A stretch of DNA of 64,000 bases from Colwellia sp. (GCA_020630795.1 JAHDIK010000007.1:81170-145169); one strand, 5' to 3'; positions 27,207-38,374 are shown, numbered from the stretch's first letter. Translations and numbers: made by a program. Notes: generated by a model not told the origin, from the sequence alone.

Positions 27207-28139
27207 ATGTCGGATAATAAAAAATTTCGTTTAGTCACTCGTAGCGACTTTGATGGATTAGTATGTGCTATTTTACTTAAACATATAGATTTAGTTGACG
27301 ATATTCTTTTTGTTCATCCCAAGGACATGCAAGACGGAAAAATTGAAATTGGCGCTAACGACATTTCAACAAACTTACCTTATGTTGAAGGGGTACATAT
27401 TGCATTTGATCATCACCACAGTGAAACAATCCGTAATGGCAAAAAAGACAATCACTTCATTGACCCAGATGCACCTTCAGCAGCGCGCGTAGTTTATGAT
27501 TACTATGGCGGATTAGACACCTTCCCTGCAAGCTGGACAGATATGATGGAAGCGGTAGATAAAGGTGACTCAGCACAATTTAACATGGACGAAGTTTTAC
27601 ACGCTAAGAGTTGGGAACTACTTAACTTCATTATGGACTCGCGTACGGGTTTAGGCCGCTTTAGAGAGTTTAGAATTTCAAATTATGAATTAATGATGGC
27701 AATGATCGATTACGGTAAAGACCATACTATTGATGAAATATTAGAGCTACCTGACGTTAAAGAACGTACCGACCTATACTTTGAACATGAAGAGAAATTT
27801 AAAGAGCAAATTAAACGCTGCTCTACCGTACACGGTAACCTTGTTGTTTTAGATTTACGTGACGAAGAAGTCATTTATTCTGGCAATCGCTTTGTTATAT
27901 ACGCCCTATTCCCACAATGTAATATTTCTATTCATGTAATGTGGGGATTCCAGAAACAAAATACGGTATTCGCAACAGGAAAATCAATATTTGACCGCAG
28001 CTCAAAAACCAACGTTGGTGAGTTGATGTTAAAATATAATGGTGGCGGACATAATGCTGCTGGTACTTGTCAGGTTCCACATAATGAAAGCGAGTCATGT
28101 TTAACTGAGCTAATTACTCAAATTAACGCAGACGGTTAG
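27207..28139 (+). CDS. DHH-family phosphoesterase
   Basis: The 310-residue protein has the DHH motifs: RSDFDGLVCA (motif I, metal-binding Asp pair), HIAFDHHHSE (motif III) and a C-terminal DHHA1 segment GGGHNAAGTCQVP. The superfamily includes exopolyphosphatases, oligoribonucleases and pAp or cyclic-dinucleotide phosphodiesterases. The size and the short DHHA1 tail do not decide between them. It is cytoplasmic (no signal). A good SD (ATGGAGATAATAA) precedes the ATG. It is monocistronic, with a strong terminator after it. Confidence 0.85.
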   Translation: MSDNKKFRLVTRSDFDGLVCAILLKHIDLVDDILFVHPKDMQDGKIEIGANDISTNLPYVEGVHIAFDHHHSETIRNGKKDNHFIDPDAPSAARVVYDYYGGLDTFPASWTDMMEAVDKGDSAQFNMDEVLHAKSWELLNFIMDSRTGLGRFREFRISNYELMMAMIDYGKDHTIDEILELPDVKERTDLYFEHEEKFKEQIKRCSTVHGNLVVLDLRDEEVIYSGNRFVIYALFPQCNISIHVMWGFQKQNTVFATGKSIFDRSSKTNVGELMLKYNGGGHNAAGTCQVPHNESESCLTELITQINADG

Positions 28140-28172
28140 ATATATACTAGAACAAGACACGTTTAAGACCTA

Positions 28173-28201
28173 AAAAAGCCTATGCTATACATAGGCTTTT
28201 T
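28173..28201. terminator. Bidirectional terminator between the DHH and outer-membrane protein genes
   Basis: A 12-bp stem AAAAAGCCTATG (28173-28184) with a 5-base loop and its complement (28190-28201). It serves both convergent genes. Confidence 0.9.
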
Positions 28202-28228
28202 AATATTAGTCATTATTAAATTATGTAT

Positions 28229-28933
28229 TTAAAAGCGATAAGTTGCGTATACACCAGCTGAACGCTCAAAATTATTATCAAGATCGTAGCCATTCTCTAG
28301 CGCATCAAAGTCAGAATATCCAACAAACAAGCCCACATCTGTACTTTTACTATACGAATAATTAATCCCAGCATTGACAACATGGGCATCATCTTGGGCA
28401 AAGTGTTTAAGATCTCGATAGGTATAACTAACGTTTGTAGTCCAATTTTTTGCTAAGTTAGCTTGTAAACCAACCGAATAGTGATACTCATCTTTATTAC
28501 CTAAGTTTTCTTCATCCCACTTAACGTAACCTACTGAAAAGGTCATCGCTAAATCACTGTTAAATACGTATTTACCATTTAAATCCGCACCATAGCCAAC
28601 TGCATTGCCATTTACATCAGAGTCTTGATAACCTCGAATACCCGCACCCACAGTTAACTCAAGCCCTGTCTCATTATTATCTCTAGCTAAAACCCTATAA
28701 TCTAACCCTGATAAGCTAATCATTAGGTTATCTGTTAAACCGTATGCGGCGTGTAAACCTAACGCACCTCGAGTGTCGTCATGCTCTTCAACAATAGATA
28801 TTGCTCCACCAATTGAAATAGTGCCATCAGTCAACGTTAATGGTCTTAAGACCTGATTTTTTGGATATTCGGTCTCTGCATAACTAAAAGAAGAGGTTAA
28901 TAGTAATAGTGATGTAACAAATATTTTTTTCAT
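28229..28933 (-). CDS. Outer-membrane beta-barrel protein
   Basis: The 234-residue protein begins with a Sec signal (MKKIFVTSLLLLTSSFSYA) and continues as about ten amphipathic strands with polar turns (GALGLHAAYGLTDNLMISLSGLDYR, YHYSVGLQANLAKNWTTNVSYTYRD), ending in ATYRF with a terminal Phe for Bam-dependent assembly. It looks like a small OmpA/OmpW-sized barrel with no periplasmic domain. The specific family and role are unknown. It stands alone and upstream of no obvious partner. Confidence 0.8.
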   Translation of the reverse strand: MKKIFVTSLLLLTSSFSYAETEYPKNQVLRPLTLTDGTISIGGAISIVEEHDDTRGALGLHAAYGLTDNLMISLSGLDYRVLARDNNETGLELTVGAGIRGYQDSDVNGNAVGYGADLNGKYVFNSDLAMTFSVGYVKWDEENLGNKDEYHYSVGLQANLAKNWTTNVSYTYRDLKHFAQDDAHVVNAGINYSYSKSTDVGLFVGYSDFDALENGYDLDNNFERSAGVYATYRF

Positions 28934-29061
28934 AATAATAACTCTTTAAAATTTAGGTTTAAGTTTTGTTAATTTATGACTGAATTTTAAAAGGTTGTTA
29001 CGTGTGAATCTTTATGGCTTGTGTCTACAAAATGTAGGTAATTGTGAGAAGTTGTAAAATA

Positions 29062-29087
29062 AAAAACCCGCTAAAAAGCGGGTTTTT
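29062..29087 (-). terminator. Terminator of the suc operon
   Basis: An 11-bp stem AAAAACCCGCT (29062-29072) with loop AAAA and its complement (29077-29087). It lies 29 bases past the sucD stop. Confidence 0.9.
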
Positions 29088-29115
29088 AAAAGAGCAAAAT
29101 TTGCTAAGCGTTAAC

Positions 29116-29988
29116 TTACCAACCTGTTTTCTCTTTAAGTGCAGCACCGATATCCGCTAAAGAGCGTACAGTTTTAACACCAGCCGCTTCTAAAGCAGCA
29201 AATTTTTCATCAGCAGTACCTTTACCACCAGCGATAATAGCACCAGCATGGCCCATACGCTTACCTTCTGGAGCAGTAACACCAGCAATGTAAGATACTA
29301 CAGGCTTAGTTACATTATCTTTAATGTAGTCAGCAGCTTCTTCTTCAGCTGTTCCACCAATTTCACCAATCATTACGATTGCTTCAGTTTGAGGATCGTT
29401 TTGGAACATTTCTAAAACGTCGATGAAGTTAGTACCTGGAATTGGGTCACCACCAATACCTACACAAGTAGATTGACCGAAACCTGCATCAGTAGTTTGC
29501 TTAACTGCTTCATACGTTAATGTACCTGAACGTGAAACGATACCAACTCTACCTGGCTTATGGATATGACCTGGCATAATACCAATTTTAGTTTCGCCTG
29601 GAGTGATAACACCTGGGCAGTTAGGACCGATCATACGAACGCCTGATTGTTCAAGTTTAACTTTAACGTCAACCATATCTAAAGTTGGGATACCTTCAGT
29701 AATAGTTACGATAAGCTCGATACCAGCATCAATTGCTTCTAAAATTGCATCTTTACAGAATGGAGCAGGAACGTAGATTACTGATGCTGTTGCGCCAGTT
29801 TCTTCAACTGCTTCACGTACTGTGTTAAATACAGGTAAACCTAGGTGTGTTTGGCCACCCTTGCCTGGTGATACACCACCAACCATTTGCGTACCGTACT
29901 CAAGAGCTTGCTCTGAGTGGAAAGTACCTTGACCACCAGTGAAACCTTGACAGATTACTTTAGTATCTTTGTTAATTAATACAGACAT
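29116..29988 (-). CDS. sucD: Succinyl-CoA synthetase alpha subunit
   Basis: The 290-residue subunit binds CoA ([16 protein letters not shown] near the N-terminus) and carries the phosphohistidine loop [16 protein letters not shown] (about 243-258). [10 protein letters not shown] and GEIGGTAEE are also conserved. With SucC it makes succinate and ATP (or GTP) from succinyl-CoA in the TCA cycle. The ATG shares one base with the sucC stop (TAATG), so the two are translationally coupled. It is the last gene before a strong terminator. Confidence 0.97.
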   Translation of the reverse strand: MSVLINKDTKVICQGFTGGQGTFHSEQALEYGTQMVGGVSPGKGGQTHLGLPVFNTVREAVEETGATASVIYVPAPFCKDAILEAIDAGIELIVTITEGIPTLDMVDVKVKLEQSGVRMIGPNCPGVITPGETKIGIMPGHIHKPGRVGIVSRSGTLTYEAVKQTTDAGFGQSTCVGIGGDPIPGTNFIDVLEMFQNDPQTEAIVMIGEIGGTAEEEAADYIKDNVTKPVVSYIAGVTAPEGKRMGHAGAIIAGGKGTADEKFAALEAAGVKTVRSLADIGAALKEKTGW

Positions 29989-31154
29989 TATTTGCCCTCC
30001 GCAGCTGCAACAACTTTAGTCGCTGCGTCAGTTAATGATTCAGCAGCAATGATGTTTAAGTCAGAACCAGCTAATACTGAACGACCTTCTTCTGCGTTTG
30101 TACCTTCTAAACGTACAACTACTGGAATAGTTACGCCTACTTCTTTAACAGCAGCGATAATACCTTCAGCGATCATGTCACAACGAACGATGCCACCAAA
30201 AATGTTAACTAATACCGCTTTAACATTGTCGTCTGAAAGGATAATTTTGAATGCTTCAGCAACACGTTCTTTAGTTGCTCCGCCACCAACGTCTAAAAAG
30301 TTAGCTGGCTTACCGCCGTGTAAATTAACGATATCCATAGTACCCATTGCTAGGCCTGCACCGTTAACCATACAACCAACGTTTCCGTCTAATGCTACGT
30401 AGTTTAATTCCCACTGTGCAGCATGTGCTTCACGCTCGTCTTCTTGAGACGGATCGTGCATTTCACGGATTTTAGGTTGACGGTATAAAGCGTTTCCGTC
30501 TACACCAATTTTTCCGTCTAAACAGTGAAGGTTACCTTCATCTGTAACAACTAATGGGTTGATTTCTAATAATGCGAAATCGTAGTCGTTAAACATGTTT
30601 GCTAAGCCCATGAAGATTTTAACAAATTGCTTCATTTGAGTTGGGTTTAAACCAAGTTTAAAGCCAAGCTCACGAGCTTGATATGCTTGTGGGCCTACTA
30701 ATGGATCGATTTCAGCTTTGTGAATTAACTCTGGAGTTTCTTCAGCAACTTTCTCGATTTCAACACCACCTTCAGTAGATGCCATGAATACAACTTTACG
30801 AGAACCACGGTCTACTACAGCACCTAGGTATAATTCGTTAGCAATATCAGTACAGCTTTCAACTAAGATTTTTGAAACAGGTTGTCCGTTAGCATCTGTT
30901 TGGTAAGTTACTAAGTTTTTACCTAACCAGTTTTGAGCGAACTCTTTGATTTCTTCTTTAGTTTTAACTAGCTTAACACCGCCAGCCTTACCACGGCCAC
31001 CAGCGTGAACCTGAGTTTTAACAACCCACATATCGCCGCCAATTTTGTCAGCAGCTTCTGCAGCTTCTTGAGGAGTGTCGCAAGCGAACCCTTCTGAAAC
31101 TGGTAAACCATATTTAGCGAATAATTGTTTCGCTTGATACTCATGCAAATTCAT
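29988..31154 (-). CDS. sucC: Succinyl-CoA synthetase beta subunit
   Basis: The 388-residue ATP-grasp subunit starts [19 protein letters not shown], shows the nucleotide-binding [26 protein letters not shown] and the C-terminal [10 protein letters not shown] power-helix region. Length is as in E. coli. It is separated from sucB by 209 bases that contain a good -10 hexamer, so sucCD may have its own promoter besides read-through from sucAB. Confidence 0.97.
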   Translation of the reverse strand: MNLHEYQAKQLFAKYGLPVSEGFACDTPQEAAEAADKIGGDMWVVKTQVHAGGRGKAGGVKLVKTKEEIKEFAQNWLGKNLVTYQTDANGQPVSKILVESCTDIANELYLGAVVDRGSRKVVFMASTEGGVEIEKVAEETPELIHKAEIDPLVGPQAYQARELGFKLGLNPTQMKQFVKIFMGLANMFNDYDFALLEINPLVVTDEGNLHCLDGKIGVDGNALYRQPKIREMHDPSQEDEREAHAAQWELNYVALDGNVGCMVNGAGLAMGTMDIVNLHGGKPANFLDVGGGATKERVAEAFKIILSDDNVKAVLVNIFGGIVRCDMIAEGIIAAVKEVGVTIPVVVRLEGTNAEEGRSVLAGSDLNIIAAESLTDAATKVVAAAEGK

Positions 31155-31246
31155 GGTGTTTTATCCATTTATCTGTAAATGATGACAATCGTTCCATATT
31201 TTTCTTATAAAAAACATGCACCATTGCCCGTGAAAAAGTTGGGTAG

Positions 31247-31282
31247 ATTATAGTACAAACGCCCTAAAGACAGTAGTCTAAA
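31247..31282 (-). promoter_or_regulatory. Candidate promoter of sucCD
   Basis: On the minus strand TATAAT (31252-31247) stands 93 bases before the sucC ATG. Eighteen bases upstream is TTTAGACTACTG (31282-31271), also present at the same position before the TATAAT of tcdA. There is no TTGACA-like -35, so an activator or an extended motif may be involved. Confidence 0.45.
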
Positions 31283-31363
31283 GAGCAATTTGTAACATTA
31301 AATACCAATATAATAATTCTTCTGACTAATTAGATATTTAAATACGTTTTAATGACAAAACGA

Positions 31364-32827
31364 TTAAACATCTAAAAGAAGTCTTGTTGGATCTTCTAAC
31401 AATTCTTTAATTGTTACTAAGAAACCTACTGATTCTTTACCATCGATTAAACGGTGATCGTAAGAAAGCGCTAGATACATCATTGGTAATATTTCTACTT
31501 TACCGTCAACAGCCATAGGTCTGTCTTGTATTTTGTGCATTCCTAAAATACCCGCTTGTGGTAAATTTAAGATTGGTGTTGAAATTAAAGAACCGAAAAC
31601 ACCACCATTAGTAATAGTGAAATTACCGCCCTGCATTTCATCCATTGTTAATTTACCGTCACGACCTTTAATTGCTAAGTCACGAATACCATTTTCGATC
31701 CCAGCCATGCTTAATTGGTCAGCGTCGCGTAATACAGGAGTAACAAGACCACGTGGTGTTGATACTGCAATACTAATATCGAAATAGTTGTGGTAAACCA
31801 AATCATCGCCATCAATAGAAGCATTAACTGCTGGGTAACGCTTAAGCGCTTCAGTTACCGCTTTAACATAAAACGACATAAAGCCTAAACGTGTATCATG
31901 TGTTTTCTCGAAAACATCTTTGTATTGCTTACGAAGGTCCATGATTGGCTTCATGTTAACTTCGTTAAACGTTGTTAGCATTGCCGTAGAGTTTTTAGCT
32001 TCAAGTAAACGTGTAGCAATTGTTTTACGTAGACGTGTCATAGGTACACGTTTTTGTGTACGCTCACCTAAGTCTTGCGCTACTGGAGCTGAAGCAGGTT
32101 TCGCTGCTGGAGCCGCTGCCGGTTTGTTTGCTGCCGCTTCTACATCTTCTTTAGAAATACGACCGCCTTTACCAGTACCAACTACGTCTGATGCTGTAAG
32201 ACCTTTTTCAGTCATTAAGCGACGTACAGATGGACTCGCTAACTCATCACTGCTAATCGCTTCTTCTTTAGACTGAGTAGGTGCACTTGCTGTAGCTCCT
32301 GCATTTAGCTCACCAATTTTTTGGTCGCCTAATACTGTTTCGCCTTCAGCGTGAATAATTTTACCAATTACACCGTTGTCTTGAGCAACAACTTCTAGCA
32401 CTACTTTATCAGTTTCAATATCAACTAGGTTTTGGTCCATTGATACAGAATCACCTTCCGCAACATGCCATGTTGCCACTGTAGCATCTGCTACTGACTC
32501 AGGAAGTACAGGTACTACGATATCAATAACTTTACCTGACGCTGCTGGAGCTGCACTTTCAGCAGGAGCAGATTCTGCACCTGCACCTGCACCTTCAGCT
32601 AAAATAGCAATAACTTGCTCGCCTAATACTGTTGCGCCTTCAGCTTGAGAGATTTCAGTGATTACACCATCAGCAGTTGCAGGTACTTCTAATACAACTT
32701 TATCTGTTTCAATATCTACTAATACTTGATCACGAGATACTTTGTCACCTACTTGTACATGCCAAGTAGCTACGGTTGCATCTGCAACTGATTCAGGTAA
32801 AACGGGAACCTTAATTTCGGTTGTCAT
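31364..32827 (-). CDS. sucB: 2-oxoglutarate dehydrogenase E2 (succinyltransferase), two lipoyl domains
   Basis: The 487-residue protein has two lipoyl domains in tandem, each with [18 protein letters not shown] and the lipoyl lysine in [11 protein letters not shown] (Lys43 and Lys141), an Ala/Pro-rich linker, the E1/E3-binding domain ([32 protein letters not shown]) and the catalytic domain ending [12 protein letters not shown]. coli SucB has one lipoyl domain and about 405 residues; the extra domain explains the greater length. It lies 30 bases after sucA. Confidence 0.95.
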   Translation of the reverse strand: MTTEIKVPVLPESVADATVATWHVQVGDKVSRDQVLVDIETDKVVLEVPATADGVITEISQAEGATVLGEQVIAILAEGAGAGAESAPAESAAPAASGKVIDIVVPVLPESVADATVATWHVAEGDSVSMDQNLVDIETDKVVLEVVAQDNGVIGKIIHAEGETVLGDQKIGELNAGATASAPTQSKEEAISSDELASPSVRRLMTEKGLTASDVVGTGKGGRISKEDVEAAANKPAAAPAAKPASAPVAQDLGERTQKRVPMTRLRKTIATRLLEAKNSTAMLTTFNEVNMKPIMDLRKQYKDVFEKTHDTRLGFMSFYVKAVTEALKRYPAVNASIDGDDLVYHNYFDISIAVSTPRGLVTPVLRDADQLSMAGIENGIRDLAIKGRDGKLTMDEMQGGNFTITNGGVFGSLISTPILNLPQAGILGMHKIQDRPMAVDGKVEILPMMYLALSYDHRLIDGKESVGFLVTIKELLEDPTRLLLDV

Positions 32828-32857
32828 TTATTTTATTCCTTACTTACAAAAACTAGT

Positions 32858-35662
32858 CTATTCAACATTTAGCGCGTCATGGACTAGCGCTTGTTGCTCT
32901 TTAACATGGACTGACATATAACCTACAGCTGGAGCTGCAGAAGCCTTACGGCCAGCATATGTCAAGTAACTACCCTCAGGGATCACAGCTCTAAAGTGAT
33001 GCTGTGAACAATACCAAGCACCTTGGTTTTGTGGTTCTTCCTGACACCAAACGAATTGCTTAACGTGCTGATACTTTTCAATTTCAGCTTTAAGTGATTC
33101 TTCTGGGAACGGGTATAATTGTTCAATACGTACAATGGCAATATTGTTTTGCTCATTCTTACGACGTTGATCAAGTAATTCGTAGTAAACCTTACCACTA
33201 CAAAATACCACTCGCTCTACTTTACTTGGATCAATCTCATCAACTTCACCAATAACACTATGGAACTCTCCAGTAGACATTTCTTCCATTGAAGAAACAG
33301 CTAATGGGTGGCGTAATAGAGATTTTGGCGACATTACAACAAGAGGACGACGCATTGGACGAACTACTTGACGGCGAAGCATATTAAATACTTGCGCAGG
33401 CGTTGATGGCACACAAACTTGCATATTGTGGTCAGCACATAGTTGTAAGAAGCGTTCAAGACGAGCAGATGAATGCTCAGGACCTTGCCCTTCATAACCA
33501 TGAGGAAGTAACATAGTTAAGCCACATAAACGGCCCCACTTTTGCTCACCAGAACTAATGAACTGATCAAACACTACTTGAGCACAGTTAGCAAAATCAC
33601 CAAATTGCGCTTCCCAAATAGTCAAACCTGCCGGTTCAGCAGTGGTATAACCATACTCAAATGCAAGTACTGACACTTCAGATAATACCGAGTCATGTAC
33701 ATCAAATGGGCCTTGGCCTTCACGTATATTTTGTAAAGGTAGGTATTGAGAAGAATCTTCTTGGTTATGCAGTACTGCATGACGATGGAAGAATGTTCCA
33801 CGCCCAGCATCTTGACCAGTAATACGAACACGCTTACCTAAATCAACAATCGATGCATAAGCTAAGTTTTCTGCCATACCCCAATCAAGTAATTTTTCAC
33901 CACTTGCCATTTTCGCGCGATCTTCATAAATCTTTTTAACACGACCATGTATTGGATGCTCTTCTGGAATAGTTGAAATTGCTTGAGCAAGCTCTTTCAA
34001 TTTTTCAACAGAAATATCTTTTTCGTATTCATCATCCCAATCATGACCAATGTACGGTGTCCAATCTACTGAATGCTCAGTCATTGGGCGCCATTGCTCA
34101 ACAGTACATTGCCCTTCGTCTAACAACTTACGATAATAAGCGGTTAATTCGTCTGCTTTTGCTTGAGCGACAGAGCCTTCTGAGCTTAATTGTTCAGCAT
34201 ACAATTGACGTGGTGTAGGATGTTTTTTAACTTTTTTGTACATTAGTGGCTGAGTTGCACTTGGCTCATCAGCTTCGTTGTGACCATGACGACGGTAACA
34301 AACTAAATCAATAACAACATCGCGTTTGAATGCGTTACGGTAATCTAATGCAATTTGAGTTGCCAAAATTACCGCTTCTGGGTCGTCACCATTTACGTGT
34401 AAAATAGGTGCCGAAACCATTTTAGCGATATCAGTACAGTATTCACCACTACGTGTATCTTGAGGATTAGAAGTTGTAAAGCCTACCTGGTTATTTACAA
34501 CAACACGGATTGTACCGCCCACCTTAAATGCACGAGCTTGTGACATATTAAAGGTTTCTTGAACAACACCTTGACCAGCAATAGCAGAATCACCGTGAAT
34601 AGTAATAGGTAATACTAAGTCACCTTGATTACAGTCACGACGATCTAAGCGAGCTCTTACTGAGCCCATTACAACAGGGTTAACAATTTCTAAATGCGAT
34701 GGGTTAAACGCTAATGCTAAATGAACATTACCACCTGGCGTAACAAAATCTGATGAGTAACCTTGGTGATACTTAACGTCACCAGATGAAAGTATTTCAT
34801 CATGTTTTCCACCAAACTCATCAAATAGCTTAGATGGGTTCTTACCCATAACGTTAACAAGAACATTTAAGCGACCACGGTGAGCCATACCAATAACGAC
34901 TTCTTTTGTGCCAGCGGTACCAGCGCGCGTGATAAGTTCTTTTAACATTGGAATAAGTGCATCACCACCTTCTAACGAGAAGCGTTTTGCACCTGGGAAC
35001 TTAGCCCCTAAGTATTTTTCTAGGCCATCAGCTGCAATCAAACCTTTCAGAATTTCTTCTTTTTCTGCAATAGATAAAACAGGTTTTGATTGAACAGACT
35101 CTAAACGTTGTTGTAACCAACGCTTTTCTTCTGTTGATGTGATGTGCATATACTCAGCGCCAATAGAACCACAATAAGTAGCTCTAAGTGCTTTATATAA
35201 GTCACCTAGCTTCATTGAATCTTGACCTATTGCAAATGAACCGACGTTGTAATCCTTGTCAAAATCATTTTCTGATAGTTCATGATGAGATAACTGTAAG
35301 TCTCGAACTTTATCGCGTTGCCAAAGACCTAATGGATCTAGGTTAGCATTTTGATGTCCGCGAAAACGAAAAGCGTTAATAAGTTGTAATACTTTAACTT
35401 GTTTAGCATCACCACCGCTTGAAACAACTACAGTTTTGTGAGGTTGTTTAGCTAGCGCTCTAAATTCGTCGCGAATTTCAGAATGCCTATATTCAATATC
35501 GGCACCTTCAATTTTAGGAAGTTTTTCGAATACTTCACGCCACTCTGCAGAAACAGATTGTGAATTATCCAGATAAGATTCGTATAACTCTTCTATGTAA
35601 GCAGCATTTGCGCCACTTAAATGGGAAGACTCTATCCAAGCCTTCATTGCACCTTCGGGCAT
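32858..35662 (-). CDS. sucA: 2-oxoglutarate dehydrogenase E1
   Basis: The thiamine-dependent decarboxylase has about 934 residues when started at ATG 35662 (MPEGAMKAWIESSHLSG), where AAAGGAA lies 6 bases upstream. An upstream in-frame start at 35701 would add 13 residues and has no such support. Conserved parts include the AFRFRGHQNANLDPL segment, MAHRGRLNVL, HGDSAIAGQGVV-ETFNMS and the C-terminal LLPHGYEGQGPEHSSARLERFLQ. The length equals E. coli SucA. It is the first gene of sucAB(CD) and follows sdhB by about 220 bases with a hairpin between. Confidence 0.97.
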   Translation of the reverse strand: MPEGAMKAWIESSHLSGANAAYIEELYESYLDNSQSVSAEWREVFEKLPKIEGADIEYRHSEIRDEFRALAKQPHKTVVVSSGGDAKQVKVLQLINAFRFRGHQNANLDPLGLWQRDKVRDLQLSHHELSENDFDKDYNVGSFAIGQDSMKLGDLYKALRATYCGSIGAEYMHITSTEEKRWLQQRLESVQSKPVLSIAEKEEILKGLIAADGLEKYLGAKFPGAKRFSLEGGDALIPMLKELITRAGTAGTKEVVIGMAHRGRLNVLVNVMGKNPSKLFDEFGGKHDEILSSGDVKYHQGYSSDFVTPGGNVHLALAFNPSHLEIVNPVVMGSVRARLDRRDCNQGDLVLPITIHGDSAIAGQGVVQETFNMSQARAFKVGGTIRVVVNNQVGFTTSNPQDTRSGEYCTDIAKMVSAPILHVNGDDPEAVILATQIALDYRNAFKRDVVIDLVCYRRHGHNEADEPSATQPLMYKKVKKHPTPRQLYAEQLSSEGSVAQAKADELTAYYRKLLDEGQCTVEQWRPMTEHSVDWTPYIGHDWDDEYEKDISVEKLKELAQAISTIPEEHPIHGRVKKIYEDRAKMASGEKLLDWGMAENLAYASIVDLGKRVRITGQDAGRGTFFHRHAVLHNQEDSSQYLPLQNIREGQGPFDVHDSVLSEVSVLAFEYGYTTAEPAGLTIWEAQFGDFANCAQVVFDQFISSGEQKWGRLCGLTMLLPHGYEGQGPEHSSARLERFLQLCADHNMQVCVPSTPAQVFNMLRRQVVRPMRRPLVVMSPKSLLRHPLAVSSMEEMSTGEFHSVIGEVDEIDPSKVERVVFCSGKVYYELLDQRRKNEQNNIAIVRIEQLYPFPEESLKAEIEKYQHVKQFVWCQEEPQNQGAWYCSQHHFRAVIPEGSYLTYAGRKASAAPAVGYMSVHVKEQQALVHDALNVE

Positions 35663-35834
35663 TGCCTGTTCCTTTACTGGGATAAAAGCAATAAAACACA
35701 CCGTAACTTTTTAACTTAAATAAAACGTTTATCAACGCTTTGGAATAGTAGAGTATTTAAATGACCATTCCCTAGTGCTTTTAAACGAAATAACTTTTGT
35801 TAAGCCGTTACACCAATAAAAATCTTTGTATCTT

Positions 35835-35871
35835 AAAATAGCAGAATATTCATTTAATACCCTGCTATTTT
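35835..35871 (-). terminator. Hairpin after sdhB
   Basis: AAAATAGCAG (35835-35844) pairs with CTGCTATTTT (35862-35871) across a 17-base loop, 12 bases past the sdhB stop. The T-run is short, so it is a weak or partial terminator that would let some transcripts continue into sucA. Confidence 0.5.
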
Positions 35872-35882
35872 TATAAACCTAA

Positions 35883-36593
35883 CTAAACAGCTCTTGAAAG
35901 CAACATCGATTTAATATGACCGATTGCTTTAGTTGGGTTTAATCCTTTAGGACATACGTCAACACAGTTCATGATTCCGTGACAACGGAAAACACTATAT
36001 GCGTCTTGTAAGCCATCTAAACGTTCTTCTGTTGCTGTGTCACGACTATCAATCAAAAATCGATATGCGTGTAATAAACCAGCTGGACCGATAAATTTAT
36101 CAGGGTTCCACCAGAATGAAGGACAAGAAGTTGAACAACACGCACATAAAATACATTCGTATAGTCCATCTAAATGTTCACGTTCTTCAATAGTTTGTAA
36201 ATGCTCTCTTGCAGGAGCATTTTTACCATCGTTAATCAAATATGGCTTCACTTTTTCGTACTGATTATAAAATTGAGTCATATCAATAATTAAATCACGT
36301 ACAACAGGTAAACCAGGCAATGGTCTTAAAACAATAACATCTGATTTAAGATCTGACAAAGGTGTAATACACGCTAAGCCATTTTTACCATTCATATTTA
36401 ATCCATCACTACCACATACACCTTCACGGCATGAACGACGGAACGATAGCGTTGCATCTTGTTCTTTAAGCAACATTAAAGCATCAAGTACCATCATGTC
36501 AGAACCGTCTGGAATTTCCAGATCATAATTCTTCATGTATGGAGCATTGTCTACATCAGGGTTATAACGGTAAATTGAAAATGTCTGTTTCAT
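35883..36593 (-). CDS. sdhB: Succinate dehydrogenase iron-sulfur subunit
   Basis: The 236-residue subunit passes electrons from FAD to ubiquinone through three clusters. The [2Fe-2S] site is SCREGVCGSDG plus the later Cys in NGLAC; the [4Fe-4S] and [3Fe-4S] sites are in CILCACCSTSCPSF and CHGIMNCVDVCPKGLNP. Length matches E. coli SdhB. It is 11 bases after sdhA, the last gene of sdhCDAB. Confidence 0.97.
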   Translation of the reverse strand: MKQTFSIYRYNPDVDNAPYMKNYDLEIPDGSDMMVLDALMLLKEQDATLSFRRSCREGVCGSDGLNMNGKNGLACITPLSDLKSDVIVLRPLPGLPVVRDLIIDMTQFYNQYEKVKPYLINDGKNAPAREHLQTIEEREHLDGLYECILCACCSTSCPSFWWNPDKFIGPAGLLHAYRFLIDSRDTATEERLDGLQDAYSVFRCHGIMNCVDVCPKGLNPTKAIGHIKSMLLSRAV

Positions 36594-36604
36594 CGAATTA
36601 TTCC

Positions 36605-38374
36605 TTAGTAAACACGAGCTTTTGGTGGAAATGCTTCACGATGTACTGGCTTCATGTTTACATCACGCTTAGACATGTCTTCAGTGTCAGGCGAGTATAT
36701 TGAATGACATAACCAGTTTTCATCATCACGGTCTTGGAAATCTTCACGAGCGTGCGCGCCGCGAGATTCAGTTCTGAAGTTAGCAGCTTTCGCTGTACAG
36801 AATGCTGTTTCCATTAAGTTATCAAGCTCTAAACACTCAATACGTTGAGTGTTAAAGTCTGAAGACTTGTCACTCAAATGTGCCGTTTGTAAACGTTCAC
36901 GTATTTCAGTTAGCTCTTTCATACCTTGAGCCATCGCTTCACCTTCACGGAATACCGAGAAGTTAAACTGCATACATTTTTGTAAGTCTTTACGAATTTG
37001 CACTGGGTCTTCACCTGATGTAGAAGACTCCCAACGATTAGTACGCGCTAATGAAGCTTCAAGGTCAGACTCAGAAGCATCTTTACCGCTTTGTGTTTCG
37101 TTTAGGTATGTACCTAAGAAGTTACCTGCTGCTCTACCAAATACAACTAAATCAAGTAATGAGTTACCACCTAAACGGTTTGCACCATGTACTGATACGT
37201 TAGCAATTTCACCAACGGCAAACAAACCTTCAATGATAGTATCTTCACCAGTTTCTGGGTTATACGAAATGGCTTGACCATTTACATTACAAGGTACACC
37301 ACCCATTTGGTAATGACATGTAGGTATTACTGGAATAGGCTCTTCTGCTGGGTCAACGTGAGCAAACGTTTTAGATAAATCACAAACACCTGGTAAACGT
37401 TTTTCTAATGTTTCACGACCTAAGTGATCAAGTTTAAGCTTGATATGAGGACCCCAAGGACCGTCACAACCACGACCTTCACGAATCTCAGTCATCATTG
37501 AACGAGCAACAACATCACGACCAGCTAAATCTTTAGCGTTAGGAGCATAACGTTCCATGAAACGTTCGCCATCTTTATTAAGAAGGTAACCACCCTCACC
37601 GCGACAACCTTCAGTTACGAGCGTACCAGCACCTGCTATACCTGTAGGGTGGAACTGCCACATTTCCATGTCTTGCATTTGAACGCCAGCACGAAGTGAC
37701 ATACCAACACCATCACCAGTGTTGATGTGAGCATTAGTTGTTGATGCGTATATACGACCTGCACCACCAGTAGCAAGAACCGTTGCTCTAGCTTTAAAGT
37801 AAACTATTTCACCTGTTTCAATACAAATAGCTGTTGAACCAACAACAGCACCATCAGCATTTTTAACTAGGTCTAACGCGTACCATTCTGAGTAAACGTT
37901 TGTTTTATTTTTTACATTCTGTTGGTATAAACAATGAAGTAACGCATGGCCTGTACGGTCAGCTGCTGCAGCTGTACGAGCAGCTTGCTCTCCACCAAAG
38001 TTTTTAGATTGACCACCGAATGGACGTTGGTAAACCTTACCGTTTTCAAAACGAGAAAATGGAAGACCCATGTTTTCAAGTTCTATAATAGATTCTGGAC
38101 CCGTTTTACACATATATTCGATAGCGTCTTGGTCACCAATATAATCAGAACCTTTAACCGTATCGTACATGTGTTGTTCCCAATGATCTTCATGCGCGTT
38201 ACCTAACGCTACAGTGATACCACCTTGCGCAGAAACCGTATGAGAACGTGTAGGGAATACTTTAGAGATTAGAGCACAAGACTTGCCTGACTCAGAGATT
38301 GCTAATGCCGCGCGCATACCCGCACCGCCTGCGCCAATTACAATGGCGTCAAATTCACGAACTGGAACGCTCAT
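36605..38374 (-). CDS. sdhA: Succinate dehydrogenase flavoprotein subunit
   Basis: The 589-residue subunit oxidises succinate to fumarate. It has the FAD dinucleotide fold ([14 protein letters not shown]), the covalent FAD-histidine motif [10 protein letters not shown], the catalytic HPTGI and REGRGC segments, and the late [22 protein letters not shown]. It follows sdhD with no gap (stop at 38375, next start at 38374). Length is typical. Confidence 0.97.
   Translation of the reverse strand: MSVPVREFDAIVIGAGGAGMRAALAISESGKSCALISKVFPTRSHTVSAQGGITVALGNAHEDHWEQHMYDTVKGSDYIGDQDAIEYMCKTGPESIIELENMGLPFSRFENGKVYQRPFGGQSKNFGGEQAARTAAAADRTGHALLHCLYQQNVKNKTNVYSEWYALDLVKNADGAVVGSTAICIETGEIVYFKARATVLATGGAGRIYASTTNAHINTGDGVGMSLRAGVQMQDMEMWQFHPTGIAGAGTLVTEGCRGEGGYLLNKDGERFMERYAPNAKDLAGRDVVARSMMTEIREGRGCDGPWGPHIKLKLDHLGRETLEKRLPGVCDLSKTFAHVDPAEEPIPVIPTCHYQMGGVPCNVNGQAISYNPETGEDTIIEGLFAVGEIANVSVHGANRLGGNSLLDLVVFGRAAGNFLGTYLNETQSGKDASESDLEASLARTNRWESSTSGEDPVQIRKDLQKCMQFNFSVFREGEAMAQGMKELTEIRERLQTAHLSDKSSDFNTQRIECLELDNLMETAFCTAKAANFRTESRGAHAREDFQDRDDENWLCHSIYSPDTEDMSKRDVNMKPVHREAFPPKARVY

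Noticed and set aside
29992-30402. 136-residue plus-strand frame inside sucC
   Set aside because: Reverse-strand shadow of a highly conserved gene; composition is that expected from antisense codons.
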